NCBI GenBank assembly: GCA_018671205.1
Contig: JABHIC010000353.1
Location: 1-8,930 of the forward strand
DNA: 8,930 nucleotides
Direction of reading: 5' to 3'
Source: Gammaproteobacteria bacterium
Lineage (GTDB): Bacteria; Pseudomonadota; Gammaproteobacteria; GCF-002020875
Part shown: positions 1-7,500 of the stretch, piece by piece
How the letters are laid out: each line of letters begins with the position of its first letter
Numbering within the stretch: the first letter of the stretch is position 1
Notes under the pieces: generated by a model
Told to the model about the DNA's origin: nothing
The model's input: the letters and a program-made list of their open reading frames with translations, nothing else
Database searches by the model: none
Program-made: the position numbers and the translations under genes

Positions 1-408
1 CAGGGAGATGCAGCGACCACCGAGTGGTGGGATGGCACCCCGTTTGACCGAATTCTGCTCGATGCCCCCTGTAGTGCCAGTGGTGTCATCCGGCGCAATC
101 CAGACATCAAACAGCTACGGCGTAGTGAGGATATCCCGTCACTGGTTCAACAGCAGTCTGCCATACTTGAAAACTGCTGGGGCCTGCTGCGACAGGGAGG
201 GCGGCTACTCTATGCGACCTGCTCTATTTTCCCGGAGGAGAATGAGCAGCAGATCCATACCTTTCTACAGCAGCACCCGGAGGCCGTAGTGGAGCCGATT
301 CAGCTCGACTGTGGACACGCTACCGGAGCAGGGCATCAGCTACTCCCCGGAGAGTGCGGCATGGATGGTTTCTACTACGCTTGTCTACGGAAACCGGGGG
401 CACCATAG
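1..408 (+). CDS. rsmB: 16S rRNA (cytosine-C5) methyltransferase RsmB, C-terminal part (5' end cut by window)
   Basis: This is the last 135 codons of a SAM-dependent RNA methyltransferase that makes m5C967 in 16S rRNA in the cytoplasm (family knowledge). The reading frame is open from base 1 and stops at TAG 406-408. Two cysteine motifs of the RsmB/NOL1 fold are visible. Motif IV reads DAPCSASG, with its Cys at fragment residue 24. Motif VI reads ATCSIFPEENE, with its Cys at residue 74, the usual nucleophile position. Between them is LLRQGGRLLYATCS, the end of the Rossmann-like core. The C-terminal end GMDGFYYACLRKP is the usual finish of this family. The N-terminal NusB-like RNA-binding domain and the SAM-binding motif I would lie upstream, outside the window. 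The DUF4390 gene follows 4 nt later. In E. coli the same gene (sun/rsmB) directly precedes trkA; here three genes lie between. Confidence 0.95.
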   Translation, partial: QGDAATTEWWDGTPFDRILLDAPCSASGVIRRNPDIKQLRRSEDIPSLVQQQSAILENCWGLLRQGGRLLYATCSIFPEENEQQIHTFLQQHPEAVVEPIQLDCGHATGAGHQLLPGECGMDGFYYACLRKPGAP

Positions 409-412
409 CCGT

Positions 413-976
413 ATGGCATCCTCCTATCGCACCCTACTACTCCTCTCCCTCTCTCTCCTATCCAGCATGGGATGGGCGGGGATCACGCTCACTGAATCCC
501 GGATTATGGAGGGCGAACAACACTACCAGCTCCATGCGCAATTTTCCTATACGCTGGAAGAGAGTGTGGTGGATGCACTTAAAAATGGTATTCCTATTGT
601 CTTTCTTGCCGAATATGCGGTGGAGGAGATTACCGCCCTCTGGGATAAAAATATCGACATTCACCATTCAGAGCACCGCTTTGTACTCAGCTACAGGGAG
701 TTCACCAACCGCTTCTACCTGATCAGTCTCAACAACAACACCCACGGCACCTACGCCACCCTCCGCGAGGCACTGGAGCGGATGGAACAGCCTCATGATG
801 CCCTTTCGGTGGAACGGTCCACTCTCTCCAGTATAAAGAGCTACCAGTTCAAGCTACGCTCCCTGGTTGATAGCTCATCACTACCCGGTCTGTTGCGCCC
901 CTATCTCTACACCCCCTATCTCTGGCCTGAGTGGAAGCTGGATAGTGGCTGGCACACCCTGCCGATCCAGCAATGA
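413..976 (+). CDS. DUF4390 domain-containing secreted protein, function unknown
   Basis: A 187-residue protein of unknown function that I recognise as the DUF4390 family, typically found beside ntrY in beta- and gammaproteobacteria. The N-terminus looks like a Sec signal peptide: an Arg at residue 6, a hydrophobic stretch at about 8-16, and SSMGWA before a likely cleavage near residue 22. There is no lipobox Cys, so the mature protein is probably periplasmic. The mature part has a predicted beta-rich start, a DALKNGIPIVF segment at about 54-64, and a C-terminal LRPYLYTPYLWPEW segment at 161-174 followed by KLDSGW. An in-frame ATG lies further upstream at 311, but it would overlap rsmB by about 100 nt and place extra residues before the signal peptide, so ATG 413 is chosen. 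The stop TGA overlaps the ntrY ATG (ATGA), which implies translational coupling. Role in NtrY signalling is inference only. Confidence 0.85.
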   Translation: MASSYRTLLLLSLSLLSSMGWAGITLTESRIMEGEQHYQLHAQFSYTLEESVVDALKNGIPIVFLAEYAVEEITALWDKNIDIHHSEHRFVLSYREFTNRFYLISLNNNTHGTYATLREALERMEQPHDALSVERSTLSSIKSYQFKLRSLVDSSSLPGLLRPYLYTPYLWPEWKLDSGWHTLPIQQ

Positions 977-3195
977 TCCCCCCTTCCAACTGGATTGGTC
1001 ATACCCTAACGCTGACCATCACCACAGCCGGTACGCTTGCCACCCTGACCGCCTTCACCCTGCTGGCTATTGCCATCCACGACCCCGATACCGTCGGAGC
1101 CCTGTTCCCCTTCATTGTCATCAGCAGTGCGATAGGGCTTACCCTGCTCTTCTCCACCATCTCACTCAGCCTCTATCAACTGCTACAGAAATTTATTGCC
1201 GGGGAGTCCGGAGCCCGCCTCCACCTCCGTTTTGTCGGTATCTTTGTCTCTCTCGCGCTGATTCCGATCCTGGTCATCTCTCTCTTCACCTCCCAAATCC
1301 TCCAGCAGAAGGATCAGGGAGAAGATGAGATTATTCATCTACTGGACGGCTCTCGTGAGCTCTATAAAACTGCACTCAATGAGAAGAAGAAGCGGATTAT
1401 CGAAAACCTCTACCAACTGGGCAATACCCTCTCCAGCGCCCCCCGGAGCATGGTTGATCTACTCCTAGAGGAGGCCCGTGATGAGAGTAAGGCGATGGAG
1501 CTGGCCCTCTATGATATAGCAGGCAACCAGATCGGTTTCAGCAGCCTGATCTCTGAACCGGAGCTGATCCCCAAACCACTCGACAGCCTGATTGTCAGTC
1601 AGATCCAGCAGGGGCTTGACTACCATAAAATTCAGGTACATGAGGAGCTGGAGCAGATCCTTCATGTGGTGATTCCACTGCACAACTACCGTTCTGATTT
1701 AGGTGAGAGTCGTATTCTTGCCTCCTCCTACACCATACCAAAACAGCTGGAGCTGGGTCAGCAGAAGATCAACGATGCAGTCATGGACAATAAAAAACGA
1801 CGCTATCTGGATGATCAGCGCAATACCGTCCATAATATCGCCTTTATTCTACTGCTCTTGCTCTCCCTGCTCAGTGCGCTCTGGTTCGCCTTCTACTCCA
1901 CCCGTCGACTGATCGCCCCCATCCATGAGTTGGCTAAAGGGACCAAATCAGTTGCTGCAGGAATCTATAACCAACCCATTGCCAACAGCGCCAAGGATGA
2001 TCTCGGATTTCTGGTTCAGTCGTTCAATGACATGATGCTCAACCTCGACCACACCCATAAAAACCTGCAGCAGAGCCAGGAGCTGATCGAGCATCAGAAT
2101 ACCCGACTGGAGGGGATTCTCTCCCACCTCTCTTCCGGGGTGATGGTACTCAATGCCAAACGTCGCCTAGAGCGCGTCAATGCAGCGGCGTGCAATATTC
2201 TCGACAGCAAAATCACCCCTGCCCCCGGTATCCCCATCGGGGTCATTGCACAAAATCACCCACTGGTTGCCCCACTTACCGAGCTGTTACGAAACCAAAT
2301 CAGCAATCAACAGTGCGAGTGGGGGGAGTCCGTCACCATTCACACCTCTCAGGGGGTGCGCCATCTCTACTGTCGCGGCACCTGTCTGGAAGAGAGTGGC
2401 AATCTGGAGGGGTACGTGATCGTCTTTGATGATGTAACCGAACTGGTTGCCGCACAGAAAAATGCGGCCTGGAGCGAGATCGCCCGTCGCCTTGCGCATG
2501 AGATCAAGAACCCTCTGACCCCCATTCAGCTCTCTGCCGACCGCCTGCGCCACCGTTATCTCTCAAAAATGGATCAGGAGGAGGGGGCGGTGCTCAACCG
2601 TGCCACCCATACGATCATCCAGCAGGTCGATACCCTGAAGCGGATGGTACAGGCTTTCTCCGACTTCGCCCGCTCGCCCAAGATTAAATTCTCCACCTTC
2701 AACCCGGCCCGACTACTCCAGGAGGTGGCCGACCTCTATCATGCACGGCAGCCACAACCTATTGATCTGCAGATCCAACACCCACTATCCATGATTGAGG
2801 CAGACAGCGATCGTCTGCGCCAGATACTCCATAACCTAATCAAGAATGGATTGGAGTCCCATCAGGATGAAGAGGCCGCCAGAGTTACCCTCACCGCTTG
2901 GTGCAGTGGGAATACCCTGCAGATCAAAATCTGCGATAATGGCTCCGGTATTGATGAGTCGCTACGGTCTCAGATCTTTGAACCCTATGCCACCACCAAA
3001 CCGAAAGGGACAGGATTAGGATTAGCTATTGTGAAACGAATCATTGAGGAGCATAACGGTCAGATTCACCTGCTCGACCCAGACCTGTTCAGCATGGAAC
3101 AGGGGAGCTGTTTTGAGATCACGCTCCCCCTCCAGCAGCCGGTGACAACGACCCATGTCCCGAATGAGGCGACAAGCACCACCGAGCTCGCTTGA
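973..3195 (+). CDS. ntrY: NtrY-type transmembrane sensor histidine kinase
   Basis: A 740-residue inner-membrane kinase that should autophosphorylate and pass phosphate to NtrX. Hydrophobic segments lie at about 10-35, 43-66, 86-109 and 287-308. The roughly 175 residues between the third and fourth are the likely periplasmic sensor region. A HAMP linker follows (about 308-362), then a PAS domain (about 375-492). The dimerisation/phosphoacceptor H-box is RRLAHEIKNPLTP with the phosphorylatable His at 509. The ATPase domain shows the N-box (NLIKNG, Asn 625), the G1 box DNGSG at 655-659, the F-box Phe at 669, and G2 TGLGLA at about 680-685. All catalytic boxes look intact. The start at 973 overlaps the stop of the DUF4390 gene, with no clear Shine-Dalgarno, so coupling is likely. 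Length and domain order fit the NtrY family, which has been linked to nitrogen, redox and envelope responses in different proteobacteria; the signal here cannot be told from sequence. Confidence 0.95.
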   Translation: MIPPSNWIGHTLTLTITTAGTLATLTAFTLLAIAIHDPDTVGALFPFIVISSAIGLTLLFSTISLSLYQLLQKFIAGESGARLHLRFVGIFVSLALIPILVISLFTSQILQQKDQGEDEIIHLLDGSRELYKTALNEKKKRIIENLYQLGNTLSSAPRSMVDLLLEEARDESKAMELALYDIAGNQIGFSSLISEPELIPKPLDSLIVSQIQQGLDYHKIQVHEELEQILHVVIPLHNYRSDLGESRILASSYTIPKQLELGQQKINDAVMDNKKRRYLDDQRNTVHNIAFILLLLLSLLSALWFAFYSTRRLIAPIHELAKGTKSVAAGIYNQPIANSAKDDLGFLVQSFNDMMLNLDHTHKNLQQSQELIEHQNTRLEGILSHLSSGVMVLNAKRRLERVNAAACNILDSKITPAPGIPIGVIAQNHPLVAPLTELLRNQISNQQCEWGESVTIHTSQGVRHLYCRGTCLEESGNLEGYVIVFDDVTELVAAQKNAAWSEIARRLAHEIKNPLTPIQLSADRLRHRYLSKMDQEEGAVLNRATHTIIQQVDTLKRMVQAFSDFARSPKIKFSTFNPARLLQEVADLYHARQPQPIDLQIQHPLSMIEADSDRLRQILHNLIKNGLESHQDEEAARVTLTAWCSGNTLQIKICDNGSGIDESLRSQIFEPYATTKPKGTGLGLAIVKRIIEEHNGQIHLLDPDLFSMEQGSCFEITLPLQQPVTTTHVPNEATSTTELA

Positions 3196-3217
3196 GCCCA
3201 AAACTGAGCCAAATTTT

Positions 3218-4606
3218 ATGAAACCCTATATTCTGATAGTCGATGACGAGCCTGAAATCCGTAACACGGTACGTGAAATTTTAGAGGATGAGGGGTATGA
3301 GGTAGAGACCGCAGAGGATGGCAGCTCTGCACGCACGGCTCGTCAGATAAGACGACCTGACCTGATTCTGCTTGATATCTGGATGCCCGACATTGACGGC
3401 ATTACCCTGCTCAAGGAGTGGGCCAGTGAGGAGGACGCAGAGTCACTCCCCATCATCATGATGTCAGGCCACGGCACGGTAGAGACTGCCGTAGAGGCCA
3501 CTCGCCTCGGGGCCTATGATTTCCTGGAGAAACCTCTCTCGCTGGCAAAACTGCTCCTCACGCTCAACAATGCCCTCAAAACCTCACGACTCAGACAGGA
3601 GAACCTCTCCCTACAGAAAGAGCGCCCAATCCTCCATATACAGCCCACGGGGAAAAGCCCGCAACTGGAGCAGGCACGAGAAAATGCAACGCGTATCGCT
3701 CAACATACGATGCCCATTCTGATCAATGGAGAGTCCGGTGCGGGCAAGAAACTGTTCGCCCGCTTCATCCACCAGCAGAGTCCACAGCAGGAGGGCCCCT
3801 TTATTGTAATGTCGGTCAGCTCAATCGCCTCGGAAAACACCAATACCGAGCTCTTTGGCAGTGAGGCCGATGGCCAGATCCATTATGGGCGACTGGAGCA
3901 GGCCAACCAGGGCACACTCTTTCTTGAGGAGATTGCCGAGATGGCCACCAGTACTCAGTCACGGTTGATGGGCGCACTGGAGGCCGGCAGCTTTCTGCGC
4001 CTTGGCGGTACTGAACCGATCCAGCCCCGGTTCAGAATTATCGCCTCTACCCAGAAGAATCTGGCCGATGAGGTGGCCGCGGGCCACTTCCGGGAAGACC
4101 TCTACTTCCATCTCAACGGGGTACCCCTACAGGTTCCTCCCCTGCGTGAACGACCTGAGGATATCCTCGACCTGCTCAACTTCTATGTCGACCACTTTAA
4201 CCAACAACACAACCTCCCCTACCGTACCTTCTCCATTGCGGCGATGAACCTGCTGCGCCAATACCGCTGGCCCGGAAATGTGCTGGAGCTGAAAAACCTG
4301 GTACAGCGGCTACTAATTATGGGGAACGAAGGGGAGATCAGCCAGGAGGAGGTAGCCCCGATGCTATCGATGCAGATCCACCAACCAGCCCCTCCCAGTG
4401 GTGCCCAGCCAAATGGCATGGAGAGCACCTTCAACCTGCCGATGAAGGCCGCTCGTGAACACTTTGAGTATGAGTACCTGATGCACCACCTGATCGATAC
4501 CCGTGGCAATGTCACCCAGACCGCAGAGCGGGCAGGAGTAGAGCGCACCAACCTCTACCGCAAGCTGAAAGCGCTCAATATCGACCCCAAGAATCTACCC
4601 TTCTGA
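3218..4606 (+). CDS. ntrX: NtrX-type response regulator with a degenerate sigma54-activator AAA+ domain
   Basis: A 462-residue partner of NtrY. Residues 1-120 form a receiver domain with the acidic pair D9/D10, phosphoacceptor D53 (LLDIWMPD), S83 and K105. Residues about 140-375 form an AAA+ domain: Walker A GESGAGKK at 171-178, Walker B TLFLEE at 233-238, FRED at 291-294, PPLRER at 307-312, and WPGNV at 351-355. Residues about 415-455 form a Fis-type helix-turn-helix (GNVTQTAERAG, then RTNLYRKL). Compared with NtrC-like activators, the GAFTGA loop is absent: ELFG at 211-214 is followed by SEADGQIHYGRLEQA. The Walker B Asp is Glu 237, the second arginine-finger position is His 298, and the sensor II Arg is Leu 356. 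It therefore probably binds DNA as a phosphorylation-controlled regulator but is unlikely to remodel sigma54 polymerase (inference). ATG 3218 was chosen because the receiver fold starts at once (KPYILIVDDE); a start at 3155 would overlap ntrY by 41 nt. Confidence 0.93.
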   Translation: MKPYILIVDDEPEIRNTVREILEDEGYEVETAEDGSSARTARQIRRPDLILLDIWMPDIDGITLLKEWASEEDAESLPIIMMSGHGTVETAVEATRLGAYDFLEKPLSLAKLLLTLNNALKTSRLRQENLSLQKERPILHIQPTGKSPQLEQARENATRIAQHTMPILINGESGAGKKLFARFIHQQSPQQEGPFIVMSVSSIASENTNTELFGSEADGQIHYGRLEQANQGTLFLEEIAEMATSTQSRLMGALEAGSFLRLGGTEPIQPRFRIIASTQKNLADEVAAGHFREDLYFHLNGVPLQVPPLRERPEDILDLLNFYVDHFNQQHNLPYRTFSIAAMNLLRQYRWPGNVLELKNLVQRLLIMGNEGEISQEEVAPMLSMQIHQPAPPSGAQPNGMESTFNLPMKAAREHFEYEYLMHHLIDTRGNVTQTAERAGVERTNLYRKLKALNIDPKNLPF

Positions 4607-4619
4607 GTCCACTCACCTA

Positions 4620-5990
4620 ATGAATATTATTATCCTTGGTTCCGGCTCGGTGGGGGCCTCCGTAGCAGAGAATCTAGCACTGGAGTCCAATGATATCACC
4701 ATGGTGGATCTCGACTCCGACACCCTCCACCTGCTCCAGGATCGACTCGATATCCGCACCGTCGTGGGTCACGCCTCCCACCCCAAGATACTTGCCCAGG
4801 CAGGGGCAGAGAGTGCCGATATGCTGCTTGCGGTCACTGACAGTGATGAGGTCAACATTGTCGCCTGTCAGATTGCCGCCACCCTCTTCAATACCCCCAA
4901 CAAGATAGCCCGGGTACGGGCACCCGAGTATCTGGAGCGGACGGAGCTGTTCCAGCATGATAGTGCCCTGGTCGATATGCTGATCAGCCCTGAGCAGGTG
5001 GTCACCGACTATATTGTAAAACTCATTGAGCGCCCCGGCTCTCTACAGGTACTCGACTTTGCCGATGGCAAGGTACAGCTGGTCACAGTACGCGCCTACT
5101 ATGGTGGCCCACTGGTGGGGCATGAACTGGAGACCGTGCGTGAACATATGCCCGAGGTGGATATGCGCTTTGTCGCCATCTTCCGTAAAGGGCGCCCCAT
5201 TCTGCCCAAGAAAGAGACCATCATTGAGGTCGATGATGAGGTCCATTTCATCACCGCGAGCGAACATATCATACAGGTGATGAGTGAGCTGAGAAGACTC
5301 GATCGTCCCTATAAAAGAATTATGATTGCCGGTGGGGGCCACATCGGCAACAGTCTGGCGCGTGCCATTGAGAACGAGCATGAGGTAAAGATCATTGATC
5401 ACAACACAACGAGAGCACAGCAGCTCTCCGAGGAGTTAGAGAGCACCATTGTGCTGCTCGGTGATGCCGCCGACAAGGATCTGCTACTGGAAGAGAATAT
5501 CGAGGATATTGATGTCTTCATCGCGGTTACCAGTGATGATGAGGCCAACATCCTCTCCTCCATGCTGGCCAAACGGCTGGGCGCCCACAAGGTGATGACC
5601 CTGATTAACCGCCCGGCCTATGCCAATCTGGTAGAGAGTGATGTGATCGATATCGCCATCTCCCCGCAGCAGGTGACCATCAGTTCACTGCTGGCTCGGG
5701 TACGGCAGGGCGATGTGGTGGTCGCCCACTCCCTGCGCCGTGGTGCCGCTGAGGCCATTGAGGCCATTGCGCATGAAAATTCAAAGGTAGTAGGACACCC
5801 GATTGAGAAGCTCAAACTGCCCCGTGGGGCCTCTATTGGTGCAGTAGTTCGTGGAGATAACGTATTGATTGCCCACCATGATACGGTGATCATGCCAGAT
5901 GACCATGTTATTCTATTTCTGATCGACAAGAGCCGTATCCATGATGTAGAGAAGTTATTCCAGTCCAGCAAATCCTTCTCCCTCTTTTAA
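4620..5990 (+). CDS. trkA: Trk potassium uptake system NAD(H)-binding regulatory protein TrkA
   Basis: A 456-residue peripheral membrane protein, close to the 458 residues of E. coli TrkA. It gates the TrkH K+ channel in response to nucleotides. It has two tandem RCK halves. The first Rossmann motif is GSGSVG at 7-12 with the ribose-binding acidic residue D30, followed by an RCK_C domain at about 140-220. The second is GGGHIG at 238-243 with D260, followed by a second RCK_C domain at about 370-450. Both glycine motifs are intact, so both nucleotide sites may be used. It starts 13 nt after ntrX without an obvious Shine-Dalgarno, so expression likely depends on the upstream transcript. Its stop codon is in the same frame as the trkH start, with only three codons between. 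Confidence 0.96.
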   Translation: MNIIILGSGSVGASVAENLALESNDITMVDLDSDTLHLLQDRLDIRTVVGHASHPKILAQAGAESADMLLAVTDSDEVNIVACQIAATLFNTPNKIARVRAPEYLERTELFQHDSALVDMLISPEQVVTDYIVKLIERPGSLQVLDFADGKVQLVTVRAYYGGPLVGHELETVREHMPEVDMRFVAIFRKGRPILPKKETIIEVDDEVHFITASEHIIQVMSELRRLDRPYKRIMIAGGGHIGNSLARAIENEHEVKIIDHNTTRAQQLSEELESTIVLLGDAADKDLLLEENIEDIDVFIAVTSDDEANILSSMLAKRLGAHKVMTLINRPAYANLVESDVIDIAISPQQVTISSLLARVRQGDVVVAHSLRRGAAEAIEAIAHENSKVVGHPIEKLKLPRGASIGAVVRGDNVLIAHHDTVIMPDDHVILFLIDKSRIHDVEKLFQSSKSFSLF

Positions 5991-5999
5991 ACAACCTTT

Positions 6000-7451
6000 A
6001 TGCAACCGCACGTCATACAGAGAATCCTTGGGCTACTGCTGATGATCTTCAGCCTCTCCATGGCACCTCCTGTCGCGGTCTCCCTACTTTACAAGGATGG
6101 TGCCACCCTCCCCTTCCTGCTCTCTTTCGCCATCACCCTGATCAGTGGTTACATTATCTGGAGGCCCGTGCGCGGCATCAAGAAGGAGCTCCGCATCCGC
6201 GACGGTTTTCTCGTAGTCGTGCTGTTCTGGGCTGTACTGGGAATCTCTGGTGCACTCCCCTTTATACTGGGTACCACGCCCCACATGAGCCTGGTAGATG
6301 CCCTCTTTGAGTCCCTCTCTGGCCTCACTACTACCGGTGCTACGGTGATCACCGGCATCGATCAACTGCCCGCCTCTATTCTCTACTATCGACAGCAACT
6401 ACAGTGGTTTGGGGGAATGGGTATCATCGTCCTGGCCGTTGCGATTCTGCCGATGCTGGGAATCGGAGGGATGCAGCTCTATCGCGCCGAGACCCCAGGG
6501 CCGATCAAGGATAACAAGCTGACGCCCCGTATCACCGAGACGGCCAAGGCACTCTGGTACATCTATCTGGGGCTGACGATTGCCTGTGGCCTCGCCTACT
6601 GGCTGGCGGGGATGAGCCCGTTTGATGCCGTGGCCCACAGCTTCTCTACTGTGGCCATTGGCGGTTTCTCAACCCATGATGCCAGCCTGGGATGGTTTAA
6701 CAGTCCACTGATTGAGAGTATTGCGATCCTCTTTATGCTGCTCTCGGGAATCAACTTCTCTCTTCACTTCATTGCCCTGAGCCGTACTACCGTCCGCCCC
6801 TATCTACAAGATTCAGAGTTCCGTACCTATATCGGGATTCTGGGTACCGTCGCCCTGATCACCGTACTGACTCTTATTCTGACAGAGACCTTCGATAGTA
6901 TTGGTGAATCAATTCGTCACGGCCTGTTTCAGGCCGTCTCCATCGGAACCACCACCGGTTTTACCACCACCACACACTACAATTGGCCCACCTTCCTTCC
7001 ACTACTTCTCCTCTTCACCAGCTTTATCGGAGGCTGTGCCGGATCGACGGGTGGTGGCATGAAGGTGATCCGCTTTTTGATGCTATTCCGTCAGGGAATT
7101 CGTGAGATTACCCGCCTGATTCACCCCAATGCACAGATCTCGGTAAAGATTGGTAATAAACCGCTGCCAGAGCAGGTGATCTCTGCGGTATGGGGCTTCT
7201 TTTCTCTCTATGTCGCCAGCTTCACCATCATGCTGATACTGCTAATAGCAACCGGACTGGATCAGGTCACCGCCTTCTCCGCATTAGCCGCCTGCATGAA
7301 CAACCTTGGCCCAGGGCTGGGGGGAGTAGAGGCCCACTACGGCAATATCAGCACTACAGCGAAGGGAATTCTCAGTTTTGCCATGCTGGTGGGACGACTG
7401 GAAGTCTTCAGTATACTGGTCCTCTTCTCACCCGAGTTCTGGAAAAAGTAA
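6000..7451 (+). CDS. trkH: Trk potassium uptake channel subunit TrkH
   Basis: A 483-residue integral inner-membrane protein that conducts K+ as a TrkH dimer bound to the TrkA ring; E. coli TrkH is also 483 residues long. The sequence is strongly hydrophobic throughout and shows the four pore-loop repeats of the SKT family, each with its filter glycine: TTTGAT around residue 113, VAIGGF around 221, TTTGFT around 320, and NNLGPG around 437. The conserved loop GCAGSTGGGMKVIR (345-358) and the C-terminal GRLEVFS segment (465-471) are also present. An in-frame stop (5988-5990, the trkA stop) bounds the start on the 5' side, so ATG 6000 is the only ATG available before the first membrane segment. 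No Shine-Dalgarno is seen. TrkG is a possible label, but linkage to trkA favours TrkH. Confidence 0.95.
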   Translation: MQPHVIQRILGLLLMIFSLSMAPPVAVSLLYKDGATLPFLLSFAITLISGYIIWRPVRGIKKELRIRDGFLVVVLFWAVLGISGALPFILGTTPHMSLVDALFESLSGLTTTGATVITGIDQLPASILYYRQQLQWFGGMGIIVLAVAILPMLGIGGMQLYRAETPGPIKDNKLTPRITETAKALWYIYLGLTIACGLAYWLAGMSPFDAVAHSFSTVAIGGFSTHDASLGWFNSPLIESIAILFMLLSGINFSLHFIALSRTTVRPYLQDSEFRTYIGILGTVALITVLTLILTETFDSIGESIRHGLFQAVSIGTTTGFTTTTHYNWPTFLPLLLLFTSFIGGCAGSTGGGMKVIRFLMLFRQGIREITRLIHPNAQISVKIGNKPLPEQVISAVWGFFSLYVASFTIMLILLIATGLDQVTAFSALAACMNNLGPGLGGVEAHYGNISTTAKGILSFAMLVGRLEVFSILVLFSPEFWKK

Positions 7452-7479
7452 GGTATAACGACGTAGATGCCTCCTGAGA

Positions 7480-7485
7480 TAGAAT
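7480..7485 (+). promoter_or_regulatory. possible -10 element upstream of gmk
   Basis: TAGAAT matches the TATAAT consensus at 5 of 6 positions and lies in the 70-nt spacer between trkH and gmk, 37 nt before the gmk ATG. No convincing -35 hexamer is found 16-18 nt upstream, so this promoter is only weakly supported. gmk may instead be read through from the trk operon, since no terminator hairpin is seen after trkH. Confidence 0.25.
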
Positions 7486-7490
7486 ATCAA

Positions 7491-7500
7491 CAAAATTTTG
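7491..7500. repeat. 10-bp perfect AT-rich palindrome before gmk
   Basis: CAAAATTTTG is its own reverse complement and sits directly against the duplicated start segment at 7501. It could be an operator half or a chance AT-rich palindrome; five base pairs per arm with no loop would not form a stable RNA hairpin, so it is not a terminator. Confidence 0.3.

Noticed and set aside
311..412. Upstream extension of the DUF4390 gene to an ATG at 311
   Set aside because: It would overlap the conserved end of rsmB by about 100 nt and put 34 extra residues before an otherwise normal signal peptide.
867..1328. 153-codon + strand frame across the DUF4390/ntrY junction
   Set aside because: Pro/His/Cys-rich out-of-frame translation of two well-supported genes, with no independent start signal.
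3155..3217. Upstream extension of ntrX to an ATG at 3155
   Set aside because: The receiver domain begins immediately after ATG 3218; the extension overlaps ntrY by 41 nt and has no receiver-like sequence.
5751..5769. Short tandem repeat GAGGCCATT twice in trkA
   Set aside because: It encodes the EAIEAIA helix segment in frame and is within normal coding variation.
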